Source: Hepsetus odoe | Lineage: Eukaryota > Chordata > Actinopteri > Characiformes > Hepsetidae | DNA length: 64,000 bases | Assembly (NCBI GenBank): GCA_017165825.1 | Contig: CM029387.1 | Coordinates: 781,413-845,412 of the forward strand | Direction of reading: 5' to 3' | Shown: in pieces, positions 21,612 to 34,509 of the stretch | How the letters are laid out: each line of letters begins with the position of its first letter | How positions within the stretch are numbered: position 1 is the first letter of the stretch | Translations under genes and position numbers: made by a program | The notes under the pieces: generated by a model | What the model was told of the DNA's origin: nothing | The model's database searches: none | The model's input: the letters and a program-made list of their open reading frames with translations, nothing else

Positions 21612-21975
21612 TTAGAGGTGGGTGGCACAGTGAGTAGCGCTGTCGACTCACAGCAAGAAGGTCCTGGGCTCAGCTCCCAGGTGAGACAGCTGGGGTCCTT
21701 CCTGTGTGGAGTGGACATGTTGTCCATGTGTCTGTGTGTGTTTCCTCCAGGAACTTTGGTTTCCTCCCACCGTCCAAAGATCTGCAGGTGGACTGGAGAT
21801 GCTAAATTGTCCCCCTGAGTGTGTGTGAGTGTGTTTGTGTGTTTGCCCTGTGATGGACTGGCAACCTGTCCAGGGTATTTCACCCTATGAGAGCTGGGAT
21901 AGACTCCAGCAGCGCCCACGACCCTAATTAGGACAAGCGGCTCAGAAAATGAGTAAGAGCAAGTAATATGAGGTG
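21612..21975 (+). repeat. interspersed repeat, left half of a head-to-head pair
   Basis: GGTGGGTGGCACAGTGAGTA...ACTCACAGCAAGAAGGTCCT...GGACAAGCGGCTCAGAAAATG, a repeat common in teleost genomes. The 3' end faces the mirrored copy. Confidence 0.8.
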
Positions 21976-22024
21976 GGAAGAAAATAGTTAAGTCTGACTT
22001 TGTTACACTTGAGAACAAGATATT

Positions 22025-22345
22025 CACTCATTTAGGGTCACAGGCGGTGCTAGAGTCTATCCCAGCTCATAGGGCAAAAGGCGGGGTAACACCCTGGACA
22101 GGTCACCAGGCAGACACACACACAATGATAACCCCCCACAAACTCACACACACACTGATTCTACGGCCAGTTCAGCATCTCCAGTCCACCTGACGTGTTG
22201 GACGGTGGGAGGAAACATACACAGAGATACGGGGAGAACATGTCCACTCCACACAGGAAGAAACCAGACCGTCCCGCCTGGGAATTGAACCCAGGACCCT
22301 GTTGCTGCGAGGCAACAGTGCTGTCCCCACTACACTAACATTTCA
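22025..22345 (-). repeat. interspersed repeat, right half of a head-to-head pair
   Basis: Reverse-complement copy of 21612-21975 (shared GGAGGAAAC, GAACATGTCCACTCCACACA, GAACCCAGGACC). Separated from it by about 50 bp, so the transcript of either strand could form a long hairpin. Confidence 0.8.
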
Positions 22346-22349
22346 TTTA

Positions 22350-24235
22350 ATATGAATATAAAATGAGTCTCTTCACTTACTAATACATGGGAACAAGATC
22401 ATTCACCAGACAATATATACTTATTCAGGTTTATTCAAGCTCAGAATTCGTAAGAATAGTTTCAGTCTGGAAAGATTTCTCATGAGGTACTGTACGTTAC
22501 AGCCAATCAGAATAGAGCAAACTTGCATACACCTGTTTTAAAGGCACCGGGACGAAAACAGATATGAGATAAAGAGAGATTAAAAGATGGTCAAATAGTA
22601 ATAAAAGTCTTTTTTTGGTACATGAGACCATGAATTGTGAATACGGACCCTGTAAGGACAGGCCATCACAGCAGGATCAAAAAAACCCAAAATGCTCATT
22701 TCAGTTTCTGCATGAAACCTGCAGTACTGAGGAACTGCCTCGAGCCGATTTTGCTTCTGAGGAGCAGCAGGATGAGGATAATGGAATGAAACAATAAAGG
22801 GCCACGTATGGGGCCAGAATGGGGTAGAGGAGAGGAAACATGGTCCAGGATTTATGAGGGAGGTCTGAGGTGAAGTAGCAGCAACAAGTTCAGCTGAAAG
22901 GGTCAATACGTGAAGTTCAAGCGCACTGGATATGTGGACTGCAGGAAGTGAAGGATGCTTGAGCAAGGCCAGAGGAAAACCCTCCAGAGAAGATGCTTCA
23001 CAATCAGCGTACGGAGAGGAAGACCATCTTTCGGAGCTGGAATTTGTCTTTTCTATCGGTCATGTGATCGGATCTCGGATCAGCTCGGCTATGAGCTGGG
23101 AGCATTAACCCGATTCAAAGGTTTAAGCCATTTACACATAATTAAAATTCATCCGTCGTGGTGTAAAGGTTTGAGATTATGTGGTTTTGTTCATTTTCTT
23201 TGCACTGAGAACAAACATTTGCACATTTTAATCCCTTAAATAAAAAAAAATCACTTTCATTGTCAGAAAGTGTGACAACATGTGAAATAAATAAATCAAA
23301 TTTGACTATTTAGCTACCAAGCTCCTCCCAATCACTTTGAAGTGATAAGGAGTGTTCATTCAGAGCATCCGGTGAGAAAAGAGCTCATTTGCATATCTTA
23401 AAGGCACAGTAATAAGAACACCAAACAAAATCTGCTGTTTAGCATATAAACCCTTATAAATCATGACATATAAATAAAGTTTTCATCATATGTGACCTAA
23501 ACCAACATTTAAAAAAAAAAAAACTTCATCCAGAAAGTGTCACTTGTCATAAAGGCTGCTTCAGTCAGTTTTGGTGTCATTTTACACCAGAAAAACTGTT
23601 TTCTGAAAGATTTTTCATTTTTCTGTCATAAAAAAAGAATAAAAATGAAGAGCTACCTAATTTATTAGTTATTTAAAGTTAATTCCTGAAGCTAGCATAT
23701 TTTTGTTGTCAGTATTTTTGTTTTCCAAATTTCCTGGTCATTATTTGGAACAGAGACACTAAATATTCGTGCTGTATATATTTTTCTGAAACCATGTTTG
23801 GTGTGTTTTCCTGAAAACTTTCATTTCAGAAGTGTGAGCAGTGATTTAGGGCTCACAGTCCTTTCATTTTTTTATTAGTTGCCATTAAGGGATTCACTGG
23901 CCTTTTTATGAGACAACTGTTTGACCTTACGTGACCTCTCTCACCTTTCCTGAATATGTTCGTGCTGTTGTTTACATCATGAAAGATCCCACTTTCACAC
24001 TGAGTCACTGCAGAATTAGTCATCCCAAGGGAAGCTTGTACACAGTGGGATGAGTCAACAAGCCTCCAACGTGAAACATCCACTGACCCTGGATGTGTCA
24101 GTAAAGGCATATTTGGGGTAAAAATACCCTAAAATGTTTGGAGCTGGAAGTCCTGCAGTGTCCTAAACCACACCCACAAGTCTGCTTGGGGCGACTGTTG
24201 ACTTCTAGTGTTATTGAGCCTCACTGCTCCAGGTC
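22350..24235. other. intergenic, AT-rich, nothing recognised
   Basis: Short open frames only; 23.3-23.7 kb is AT-rich with scattered A-runs. Confidence 0.4.
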
Positions 24236-24239
24236 TAAA

Positions 24240-24462
24240 AGACAGAAGCAGAAGCAGCCGTGGTTTAGTGCTTAGGGACGAGGTCCCAGGATCTGGAGGT
24301 TGTGGGTTCGAATCCCAGACCGGTAATTTGCACCAAGGTTCCCTCGATTAAGGTACCTTCCCCATCATTGCTCTTCGGGTGCTAGATATGTTTGCCCCCT
24401 GCTGGACAGTGTGGGTTGAATACAGAGGATGTGTTTGGTTGTAGCCACTTTCACTTCATATG
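24240..24462 (+). mobile_element. tRNA-derived SINE, family A, diverged
   Basis: GCAGCCGTGGTTTAGTGCTT head, GGTTCGAATCCCAGACCGGT, GAATACAGAGGATGTG tail. It faces another copy at 24490-24680, giving a tail-to-tail pair. Confidence 0.75.
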
Positions 24463-24489
24463 GTCAACCACATTCTGGGGGGTGTGTTC

Positions 24490-24680
24490 GGGTGAAAGTG
24501 ATCATTCTGTTCTACACAACACAGCACACAGTGAACCACAACGAAATTGCACCTCTGGGGGCAGATATTCAAAGCACCCAGGGAGCAGTGATGGGGATGA
24601 TACCTTGCTCAAGGGTACCTCAGGGCAACCTACTGGTAAGGGATTCAAACCCGCGATCTTCTGATCCTGCTGCCCCACTT
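24490..24680 (-). mobile_element. tRNA-derived SINE, family A
   Basis: GTGAAAGTGATCATTCTG tail at the left, GATCCTGCTGCCCC head at the right. Confidence 0.8.
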
Positions 24681-24807
24681 TGTTACACTCAATAACATAT
24701 AATAACAGGTATAATAACTCAATAACAGGTAACTATCTATCACAAATGAAAATGCGTCCACCAATCTAAAAAAATTCCATGATTCATATTTTAAGAGACA
24801 TATTTGA

Positions 24808-25196
24808 ATTTCTTCTAACGTGGTGCTCAATGGAACCAGAAGTCCCAAATCTGTGCATTTCATTTCCATTAGTGATGCTCCAGTGTCTCTGATTGTTTCT
24901 GTGGGAAGGTGATGATGGCCTGAACCAAATCACTCCTCTATTGATCCCTCCACCATTACTGGGTTTAGTTTTAGTCCAAAATCCTCTCCAAGCTCTGCTA
25001 AAACAACATCTCAAGCATCAGGGGAATCCACCACCATGTCTGTGAGGGACATTCAGATGTCTGGTTCCATTCACCAACACTGGGAACCACACCTATTCTG
25101 ACGGTTTTGTTTATAGTACGGTAAACACTTCCTTATGGTTAAATCAGTGAAGTTGCCCTTTAAGTGAAGCGAGAGAGAGATAGATAGACTGGGTTC
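24808..25196 (-). mobile_element. 389-bp element, partner of 17210-17598
   Basis: Same length and ends as the first copy but in inverted orientation. Flanks differ on both sides, so this is a mobile or duplicated unit rather than a larger segmental duplication. Confidence 0.85.
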
Positions 25197-25199
25197 GCT

Positions 25200-26130
25200 C
25201 ATGTTCTAGAGAAGGCGTCTCCCGAGGCTGGCTGCCATGCCTGGGTTCCGCCCTGCTCCGTTCCTGCAGGTGCCAGGCACCGTAAGAGGCTCCGGCCCTG
25301 CGCTGCTGACCCCGGGACATCCCGGCTGAGCTGTGATGGATTCACTCCTCTCCCTCCTCTACGCCTCCTCTTGGTGAGAACTGCTCTGCTGGGATGGGCA
25401 GGGTTCACATGCTCCTTTTTATCAGCCCTTACTGTACCTTCACGTGCAAGAGTTTTACCCTTGAAACGATGAGGCCCTGCAGAGACTGTAGACCAAACTT
25501 CTTGCGTAACTTACCATGTTTAGGTGCTCCAGCCTCTCTGGTGTGGGTTGTAGCTGTGCTGGGAGCTAAGAAACAAAACCATGGGAAAGCATGTAAGATG
25601 TGCAGTTTTTTACGAGGCGTCTTGTCGGGAAGCCTTCGGTATAAATCTAGAGTCTCATAGGTTAGTGGTCCCTCTGACATTGGCCTGATCCCCAGCCTTA
25701 TCCAGCTTGTATTTCACCCTGAGAAACACAGAACATGTGGTTTTTTTGCTCCTTGATGTGACATTCCTGTGTTTCCATGTTCCACGCAGTGAAATGAGTG
25801 AAGATCTCCCCTGAAAATATGATCATATCGAATGATAAGTAAGGAGTCCCTAACTTGGCCAATCCTGTGATGTGTGTTCTTTTGAAATACAATGGTGGAA
25901 GTCATATAGAGCATAGATTAGGCTTAGATTATGTCTAGATTTAGCCTGATTAGTTGGAGCAGGGACACTGGATTATGAAAAAGTCTCCAATTTAGAGCAT
26001 TTATATTGATGTATCAGGTTCAGGCACAAATTCAGGACAGTTTTGCCAGTGTCAGATCAAATTTACATATTGGGAGCAGTGAACAGAAGTGGACCAATGG
26101 GATGAGAGAGCTCTCTGCTGTTACATGGTA
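25200..26130. other. intergenic, unclassified
   Basis: GC-rich island at 25200-25400 adjoining the 389-bp element, then single-copy sequence. No coding motif recognised. Confidence 0.35.
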
Positions 26131-26158
26131 GCAGCGGTGGTAGTACAGTGGCAGCGGT

Positions 26159-26428
26159 GGCAGCGGTGGCCTAGTGGTTAGGGCGTTAGCCGCATGATCG
26201 GAGGATCGGGGGTTCAAACCCCTTCCCAATAGGTTGCCCTGAGGTACCCTTGAGCAAGGTACCGTCCCCATCACTGCTCCCCGGGTGCTTTCAATAGCTG
26301 CCCACTGCTGCACGGGTTTGAGTGTGCATGGGTAAAATGCAGAGGTCCAATTTCGTTGTGGTTCATGTGTGCTGTGCCGTGACCTCGCAATGACAAGGGT
26401 AGTCACTTTCACTTTTTCACTTTTTTCA
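26159..26428 (+). mobile_element. tRNA-derived SINE, family A, young copy
   Basis: Complete copy closely matching 18178-18450, preceded by a short duplicated head fragment (GCAGCGGTG repeated from 26132). Confidence 0.9.
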
Positions 26429-27191
26429 CATGTAAATAAACATGATCAGGAGAGGAACCGAGGACAGGTTCACTGAGGTGTGGGAACAATACCTCTACCT
26501 CTGAATGGTCTCCTCAAAAGAGAATCATCATTAAAGAAAAACGATGAGAAACAGGGGAAATAGTAGATGCTTCAACATAGTATCTAGAACCTGGAGATGC
26601 AGTTCTGTGATGTTCTTGTCATGTGAACCCACTTGGTTCTTCTGTTTCTCAATGACTATACTGTCCTGTTTGTGATGCCAGGGAACACCTTCATTGTCAA
26701 CTTTTCTTTCCAGTATTTTTCTTTTTTGGTATAAAATCAAAAATATTGTTGCATACTGGGATTCATGGCATCTGAGAACTAAAGCATTTCCATAATGTTG
26801 TTAAAACTGCACAAGACGCCAGCCGGATCGTCCCCTCACACTGGCCCCACCAATGTGATTGGCTGATTCTCTTTCTAAAGAGAATTGCTGGTGATTCTGA
26901 CATAGCAGGATTTCAGACCAGCTCCTGAAGGCCTGACCAATGGGAGGGCTCGATTAGCTACATCTGTCTAGATAACACAGAGGGAAACTTCCTGATTGGA
27001 ATATTTTTAGTTTTAAGAATCTGACTCGATTGTTGCATCCAAAAATGATTCAGCTTGAAAAAAAGTACCTAAAGATACAAGGTTCTAGATAAAGGGGTTC
27101 CACCCACTCAGCGTTCAGCATCGGCAGTAAACTGATCCCCTGATCATCTGCACCTGTTTCTTCACTGCTTCATGTCTTAAGTTAGACGCTT

Positions 27192-27440
27192 TGTTCTGCT
27201 TGAAGGTTCAGACGTGGATCACTGTGTGGATTAACCAACACAGAACTATCAAACCGCTCAGGTACAGAGACTGGACTGAACATGAGAGACAACAACACTG
27301 TCCTTCAGGAAGATCTGGAGAACTGCTCAGGTACAGAGACTGGACTGAACATGAGAGACAACAACACTGTCCTTCAGGAAGATCTGGAGAACTGCTCCTC
27401 AACAACACATTAAATATTAAGTCTGGAAGTAAAATATGAA
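27192..27440. repeat. interspersed repeat containing a 69-bp tandem duplication
   Basis: GGTACAGAGACTGGACTGAA...GAGAACTGCTC occurs twice with exact 69-bp period (27254-27397). A related copy is at 30386-30560. Confidence 0.85.
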
Positions 27441-27859
27441 GAAACGAGTGGCTCAGGACTTTTACACAGTGCTGAATGTTGTATCTTCAATCTCACCTGA
27501 ATATGTGTTATTTATGGACATCACCATACAGTTTGAGCTGCAAACCAATCAGGAGCCACAATATTTGTTTATGGTTTTGCTGTGAAATGCCCCATTCTAG
27601 AGAAATGAACCTGTCCATCAACAGAACATTAACCATACAAGAAGCTCTGGCGCTTTGAAAGTGAAAAATGTTGAAATGAATGGTGGGACTGTAGGATGTA
27701 TCATGAAACTTGCACATTTTTTTTAGGAACGATTAATTGTTCCGTCCTTATTTGGACTCTTGTCTCAGTCCTTCGTCAGAACAATGTTCTGTTTCAGCAT
27801 CCTCCAGCAACTCCAGCAGCTCCTCCGGCCATTACTCACTCCTAGTTCTCAAGCTCCGT

Positions 27860-28560
27860 CCAGACAGTTCAGATGAAGTTGTCATTTTCTCCTGGGCAGG
27901 AACGGCCAGCGCTCTGTTGTGAAAAGGGTGGGAGGAGAAGGCGAGAGGGGAAAAAGAGGAGAAAAGAAGAAAACATTAAGTCCAGCTCCAAGGCATTCTA
28001 CAATGCATTAGGTCATGAGAATCTAATCACACTTTGCTGGAACGACGAAACGAGCCAACCGACGGGGCCTGGACCGAGCCTGGCCATTGGTCACTCAGAG
28101 GTTGTCTCCATCCGCAGAGAGAAAGGGATGATGAATACGAGGGGCACGGCAGAATTATTGAATTTCATCTTTGCTGAGTTACAGCGGTCCTCGTCGACGG
28201 CTTCTGGGAATTCCGATCTGACAGGCAGAGAGAGTGAGCGGTGCGTGAAGAATGGCCGTATCCAGTCGCCGGAGTTATTTTTGTTTGTCGGAATTCAGAA
28301 GTGGGCCTGTTACCCTGGAGGCGGCTCGTGTTTTCCGTGTAGCTCAGCGACTTGGCAGTGGCCTGGATCTTTGGGTTCCCATTCTGTTCCACTCCTTCTC
28401 CTCCGCCTCCTTTCTTTGCTCCTTCACAAGAAAATATCTCTCCGCACCCCCCCCACCACCATCCCTCCCCGGCAGGAAAGAGAGTGCGGGCCGCTGTGGA
28501 GACAGCCTGACTGCGCAGGCGGCCCGGCAGATGCACTGAAGATAAGTTTGTGTTCGTAAG
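27860..28560. promoter_or_regulatory. candidate regulatory block with a long chance open frame
   Basis: A non-repetitive region of moderate GC with a plus-strand open frame of 228 codons. The translation is low in structure, shows no family motif, and a second frame is also open, which argues against coding. The sequence (CATTCTACAATGCATTAGGT, GAATTATTGAATTTCATC) looks enhancer-like. I cannot assign it. Confidence 0.25.
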
Positions 28561-30140
28561 TCGGGCCGCGACCCTCGGAGGCAGGACATTGACCAGATCC
28601 TGTCAAACACGCCCCCCCCAGCCCTCACACCCCCACCCCCCGAGCACCAGCACCACCAATGCATGCTGGGGGCAGAAATGCACCATCGAATTGTGTTTTG
28701 CAATTTAAATGGATAAATATTATATTTAAAAACAAAGCGTTTTTTAAAGTGTAGCACAGAAAAAAACACTTAAAGAATCTGTAGTGGATGGTTTATACCT
28801 GTTTTTGCAAATGAGGTGCATAAAATTGAAATGTTTTTACAGCTACAGGAGCCCCCAAGTCTTAATAAATATTAGGGCTTATGGGGAATAGGGTATTCCC
28901 CACATCAGCTTTTAATGAATATTCTGAAGGAAAACATGTATCTCCGCTTTTATTTCTACATCATTTGAACACCGCAGCAAAACTTAACATTCTGTGAAAC
29001 TTCTAAAGAAATGCTTTAAAGTGACATACAGGGCTGGTGCTGAACACTGAGTGGGTGGAAGCCCTTTATCTAGAACCCTGTATCGTCAGACATTTTGCAG
29101 CCTCGGCACTAAAGCACGTGCTCCCATTTCTTTCATTTCTTCTTCTCAATGCGCCAAAGATCCGAGAGTTGGAGGCAGAAAACAGTATTTTTGCACCAAC
29201 AATGTGAATCGCAGGAAATATAAAGAAATGAGGGGCTCTAGACTTGCACAGTACACTAAAGGTTTTGGCTTTCTCCTGTAAAGTTATTACATTTATGGTA
29301 CTTCTTCTGTTTGGACGGCAAAGATTTACTCTCAGAAATGATTCTATTTGGGCCAAAAACAAAATTCTCAGGCTTTTTGATCGTAAAAGTCCCCCTTTGG
29401 GTAACTGTGCATAATAATTCTTAAACTAGTCAACAGAACCCAATCGAACCGTGATGAAGTTTCCTAACGAGCCATAATTAAACCCAATCATTCCGAGGTC
29501 TGATATTTACCCTCCCCTCCTATTCCCACCCATATCTCCAGCCTCATCCTCCAGCCCAGCCGGCGAGATACTCCTTTAGAGGGGGGGGCAGGAGGGAGGC
29601 CCATTGGAGCCGACGTCTTCCTCTTGAGTGTCCACACCAGGCTCCCTCACTCCTCCTCCAGCCCGAAAACACAACGGCACACAATGAAGGGCTTCCCCTC
29701 TAGTCACTTGGCTAATGGATGGATGCAGGCGACAGTGACGCTGAAAAACCTCAGTGTCAGCACTTTCTCAAGGCAGCAGGTCTATCTGCACCTCTAAGTC
29801 GTGTGTGAACGAGACGTTGCTTTGCTAAGTTGACAAATATGGCGATTCTTAATGGGTATGGTCAGCAGGAAGGGGAAGTCTGAGAAGTGAAATAAGTTGT
29901 TTAGACAGCTAGCATGATTTGTTAGCTTCAGCTCACCTGCACTTTAAAAATAAAGGAGGCAAAAAGGGGGTTTTTCAGAACTTTCGATAACTGGGCTTTC
30001 ATTAGATACTGGGGTAGCTCTGAATGGTCCAGATACACCGTATCTACACAAGACCTGAAGATACTTGAGGGCTTCCTCTGTCTGTAACACTTCCGATTGA
30101 AGCTAATGCAAATTCTCCATGTGAGGATAGATTAACGTTA
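28561..30140. other. intergenic, possibly regulatory
   Basis: Around 29440-29560 the sequence TAACGAGCCATAATTAAACC and CCAGCCTCATCCTCCAGCCC is non-repetitive and homeobox-rich. A 9-bp-stem palindrome lies at 28882-28902. No gene. Confidence 0.35.
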
Positions 30141-30144
30141 CATT

Positions 30145-30350
30145 ACAATTTACTCTTATGACATTTAGCAGATGCACAGATCCAGAGCGACTTCCATTTC
30201 CCAATTACAGGGATAGTTGTCCTGGAGCAAGGTGGGGGTTAAGGATCTTGCTCAGGAACCCAAAGATGGTAGCGCTGGAGGAAAGATCTCAACCTGCAGC
30301 CTCTTGGTCCATAGAAGAGTATCCTACCACTAGACCACCACTACCAGAAC
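30145..30350 (-). mobile_element. tRNA-derived SINE, family B, diverged
   Basis: TGACATTTAGCAGATGCACA then CCAGAGCGACTTCCATTT, and the right end CTACCACTAGACCACCACT, corresponding to the tRNA-like head on the minus strand. Confidence 0.7.
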
Positions 30351-30385
30351 AACACTAATCACCACCCTGATCACCTGGATCACTT

Positions 30386-30560
30386 TGTTCTGCTTGAAGG
30401 TTCAGACGTAGATCTCTGTGTGGACTGATCAACACAAAACTATCAAACTGCTCAGGAACAGAGACTGGACTGAACATGAGAGACAACAACACTGTCCTTC
30501 AGGAAGATCTGGAGAACTGCTCAGGTACAGAGACTGGACTGAAAATGGAAGCAAAATATT
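30386..30560. repeat. second copy of the 27.2-kb repeat
   Basis: Shares TTCTGCTTGAAGGTTCAGAC and the 69-bp module followed by the start of a second module, in the same orientation. Confidence 0.8.
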
Positions 30561-33480
30561 CAGAAATGCTCTTAAGTCTGTTTTTTTGTTTGTTTTTTCA
30601 ATAAGTTAAAATGTTGTAAATTGTTCTTTGAAGTGATGCCATCGATCGGTAGCGGGGTATCAGTTTAAGAACCTCTCCAGTAGAGTATATGCAGTCAGAG
30701 ATAGAAGCCAAGGGTGGCAAAGTGAGGGAAAAAGCTGGAGGAAGAAACTAAGACTCAAAAAATGTGGATGGAAAACCACACTGGGTTCTCTTAGGAACCT
30801 TTCAAGTTTGAAGAACCTCCACATAATTTACACCAGTGATACTAATGAAAGGACTTTTCCTAGGCATATGCCAAAGAACCGTTTAGGAATCCTTTTTTTG
30901 ATTCAACACAAAGCCTTTCTTCTTAAATGGCCATTTCTGTGGCCTTGGGCTTCTTGGCTGAAGTGCTACACGGCATGGCAGGAGCATTAAGGACCAAGGC
31001 GTTCCCGATGACTTCCTGGCTAGGGCTAAAGAGCCAAGCCCACTGGGGGCACAGGACAAGATGAAAGCACTGGCACGACTTGAAATGCCAGGAGGAAAGT
31101 ATTGAAAAATTGGGCTTTGAAGTCCACCTAATTAGTCTTTCAGTGGATTCATCTGCTTGATAGAGCATATTTAGTTCGTCTTGCAAGTCAGGATGGCCTC
31201 TCATCCTAATTCATGCTCTTTGAACAGTCTGCGCTTGAGGGGAAGGTCAGTCTGGACACTGCTAGGTGTAAACAACAAGAACTTTTAATGGTGCTCGTTG
31301 TCATCATGAGGTTGTTTGGTCCAGAATTCACTGGCGAGAGATGTCTGGACCAACGGCTTATTTCACACTGTTGTCCTTGAGAAATGGAGCACTGTGGGAC
31401 TTCTTCATCCGCAGAACTCGGGAAATTAACCAAGCAAATTGTGATGAAGGAAAACAGGAAATCAATCCCAAAACAGAGCAAATCACTACTTGGCAACTTG
31501 ACAGCTTTTCTTTTGGACATGAAAACAGCGTGAAAGCAGAAGTTAATTAAATACAGAGGAGCTCCTCAGGAAGAACTTCTGTTCAGGCCTTCAGGCTCCT
31601 AATTCAGAGCTCGTATGTACATTAACAGGCATAATTTAACATAATTGAAGTTACATTAATCTAAAGATCTGTGATATTCAACATGTTTACAGTCGGAACT
31701 CACTGCACTGTGAAAAGTATTTTGCTGCTTCACTTCAAACACACTTTGCTTCGAACTTTTCAGCACAATGTTTTTTCATTTGTCTGTTTATGTTTATGCC
31801 TACAAAATGCCCATAAAGGTGTATATTTTATATAGATTTTTAATTTTTTTGATTAGCTTTGCTATTCTGTTCATCATATTGAGCAATTTTATTTACATAG
31901 TGTATCAGGTTCAATTTCACTGGCTGCACCTGAGCATGGGATAAATCAAGCCTCTTGATTCTTTGATCTATTCACTTAAAGGGCCCATTCCTTTTCTTAA
32001 TATTCCGTCCTTTTCACTGATGAAATAAGTGAGGCTTTATGTCTTTATAATTGTCTCACAGTTCACATACATCTCCATATCTTATAATTAGGAAGGCATT
32101 CGCTACTGTGCCTGACTGTGGCTGAAACACTTTTTATAACTTCAGGAGGGTGGGGCTTAGCGAGAATATGAATTTAAGTTTATGTAAATGTTCTGACGTC
32201 ACAGAGATGGTGAAACCTGCTGTTTTTGCAGCGAAATTTGAGCAAAATAAACTTCACTGGGAATAATCTGGGAATTTGTTACGTGGTATAACTTGGGGAG
32301 AATTTCTGGGAGGAATAATTGACATTATTCGCGAGTGTACAAAGAGAGAACAATTTAATTTAAATTTTTTAACAAGGAGGATGCATTTGTTTTGATAAAA
32401 AAAAATTCTGCTGGTGGTGAAGAAAATGGTACATTCTGAAGCTGTCCCACTTGAAAATCTGATTCCGCATCATATGGGCCCTTTAAACAGCCAACACTGC
32501 TGATCGTTCTCATGAAGAGCCAAGATGAAGATGAGTGGCAATAGGGGAAAAAAGCAGAAAAGCTATTAAAAGCTTTGGCAGAAGCTTGTGTAAGGCATTA
32601 AAGCTGGGAGGACACTTAATATTGCAGTAAATGGTCTTTCACCACAGCACACTGCACCTTAACTCTCAAGCTTTCTTCAGACGCTCCAACCTTGGGTCAC
32701 CAAGTTCCTCTCGCTGAACTTGAGCATCTATCACCTTCCAGAATGTTCTTGGTTATAACTCTTTCAGGCATTACCTCTGGGTGGTACCACTTGAGTGTAA
32801 GTACCAGAGCCAGGCCGTTCACTCTTGAAATGAAGGATGTGGGTAATGGATGTCCATTTAAGTGGTCCTAGTCCCACTCAGACCTTTACGAGTGAGTGAG
32901 AATGGAATGATTTCAGGCTCACCTATAGGGAACCGTGGTATGAAGATTTGATTTATCCTCTCAAGGTCAGCACTACATTCAGTAACACCGTATAAGGGAA
33001 CTGCACTGAGCTGAGTTCTCTCCGTCAGATTTATAATCTACTGCAAATTAATGGAATTGATGCCGTTTCCTGGATCTCAAAGCAAGAATGTGGAGACAGA
33101 CCCAGCAGGTCTTTTCCATAAAGTGACGGAACCACAGCAGTTCCTCTAAATTGGTGGGTAGAGAACAATAACTTGCTGTTTGTATTTACATTACAGAGGC
33201 TGTACTCCTTTAGAGGGGTGATAATCCTGTTCATCATCCTGGCAAACCTAAAAGAAAATCATCCATTCATTCGTTCACTCCACCACTTTTTTTGACAAGG
33301 GTCCCGGGTGGTGCTGGAGTCTTTGGAGTGTATAGCATTTTGAAAAAAATGAAACTGTACAGTTATTTTTTCATGGTTTTAGTTTGAAATTCATCAAATT
33401 AGGCACATTTTTAATCATATCTCTACACAATTGGAGTTGTCAAATTCTCTCTCTCTCTGTGCATGTATATATAAAACTAA
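30561..33480. other. intergenic, no gene recognised
   Basis: 30770-30900 is rich in AAGAACC/GGTTCT words like 39.8-40.1 and 42.5-42.95 kb, suggesting an old shared repeat. 31.9-32.4 kb is AT-rich. Confidence 0.35.
33252..33330 (-). repeat. short fragment of the 21.6-22.3 kb repeat
   Basis: CATTCGTTCACTCCACC...GGGTGGTGCTGGAGTCT resembles the terminal part of the 22025-22345 copy. Confidence 0.4.
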
Positions 33481-33486
33481 ATATCT

Positions 33487-33488
<2 letters not shown>

Positions 33489-33532
<44 letters not shown>
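33489..33532. repeat. (TA)n microsatellite
   Basis: About 21 TA units. Confidence 0.95.
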
Positions 33533-33534
<2 letters not shown>

Positions 33535-34509
33535 TTCCATTGAAACCTGGAGGTTATATTCCTCTTCCTGAAAAATGACCATTTACATATTTTGTGTCAC
33601 GCTAGACGAATGACATGTCTGGGTACGATACGTCCATATAGTTCTTTTTCACACTAAGTGTGTCCCTCTTATGTGCAGGACTCTGTCTAGCCGTCCTTCA
33701 CGCCAAGATCTGAGGGAAGGGCAAACAACAGGCGACAAGCTTTAAAAAAAGTGTTGACACTAACGTCCGTCACTTAGAAGTGCTCAAATACAGCCTTAAC
33801 GTATTTACTTCTCACTCGCTGAGCTTTAATGTTTAATCCCTGATTAAGCTTCAGACAATATGGGAAAACGGACCTTTGTGTGAAAGAATGGAGTGTGTGT
33901 GTGTGTGTGCGTGTTTGTGTGTGACCTCTACTGTTAACACACATCCCTGTTGGATCAAAGAAAACGTGAGGGCGTCTACAGGTAATGGGTCACCGAAGGG
34001 TGAGACCGAGTGGCTGAATCACAGACGAGGGAAGGGCACTAGAAGCTCGAGGCGACTTCAGGCTCGCTCCAGGATTGTTTTTAGATCGACTGGTTTCTGA
34101 TCAGTGACGTAAGTTTGAAATGACCGGCCTGCAAACCTGTAGATTCGGCAGGTCGAATATGCAGGTTAAATTCCTGGCTGGTGTAAATGAAACAGCCCCT
34201 TTGACTTTTTGATGTATTGCTAAGTAAACATGAACACCGACTGCATGCACAAACTACGCGGGGGTGTCTGGCTGATCATTTTAGACACTCTACCTTTGGC
34301 CTAGGTGTGACTAACATTTCTAAGTGAGCTGACAACCTTCCTAGACCTTAAAGGATCTTAAAAGATCTCTACGCGATAAAAAGACAAAGGCCTCCCAAAC
34401 AGCCTCCTTTGTTAAAATAAAGATTTGGGACCAATAAAGAAATGCCTTTTCTTTGCAATTGGACACCAAGTAAGTGCCCTGCTAAGTATAGCTGTGTAAA
34501 TATCAGATG

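Noticed and set aside
28882..28902. Palindrome TGGGGAATA-GGG-TATTCCCCA
   Set aside because: Stem of only 9 bp; within chance expectation for a 64-kb window.
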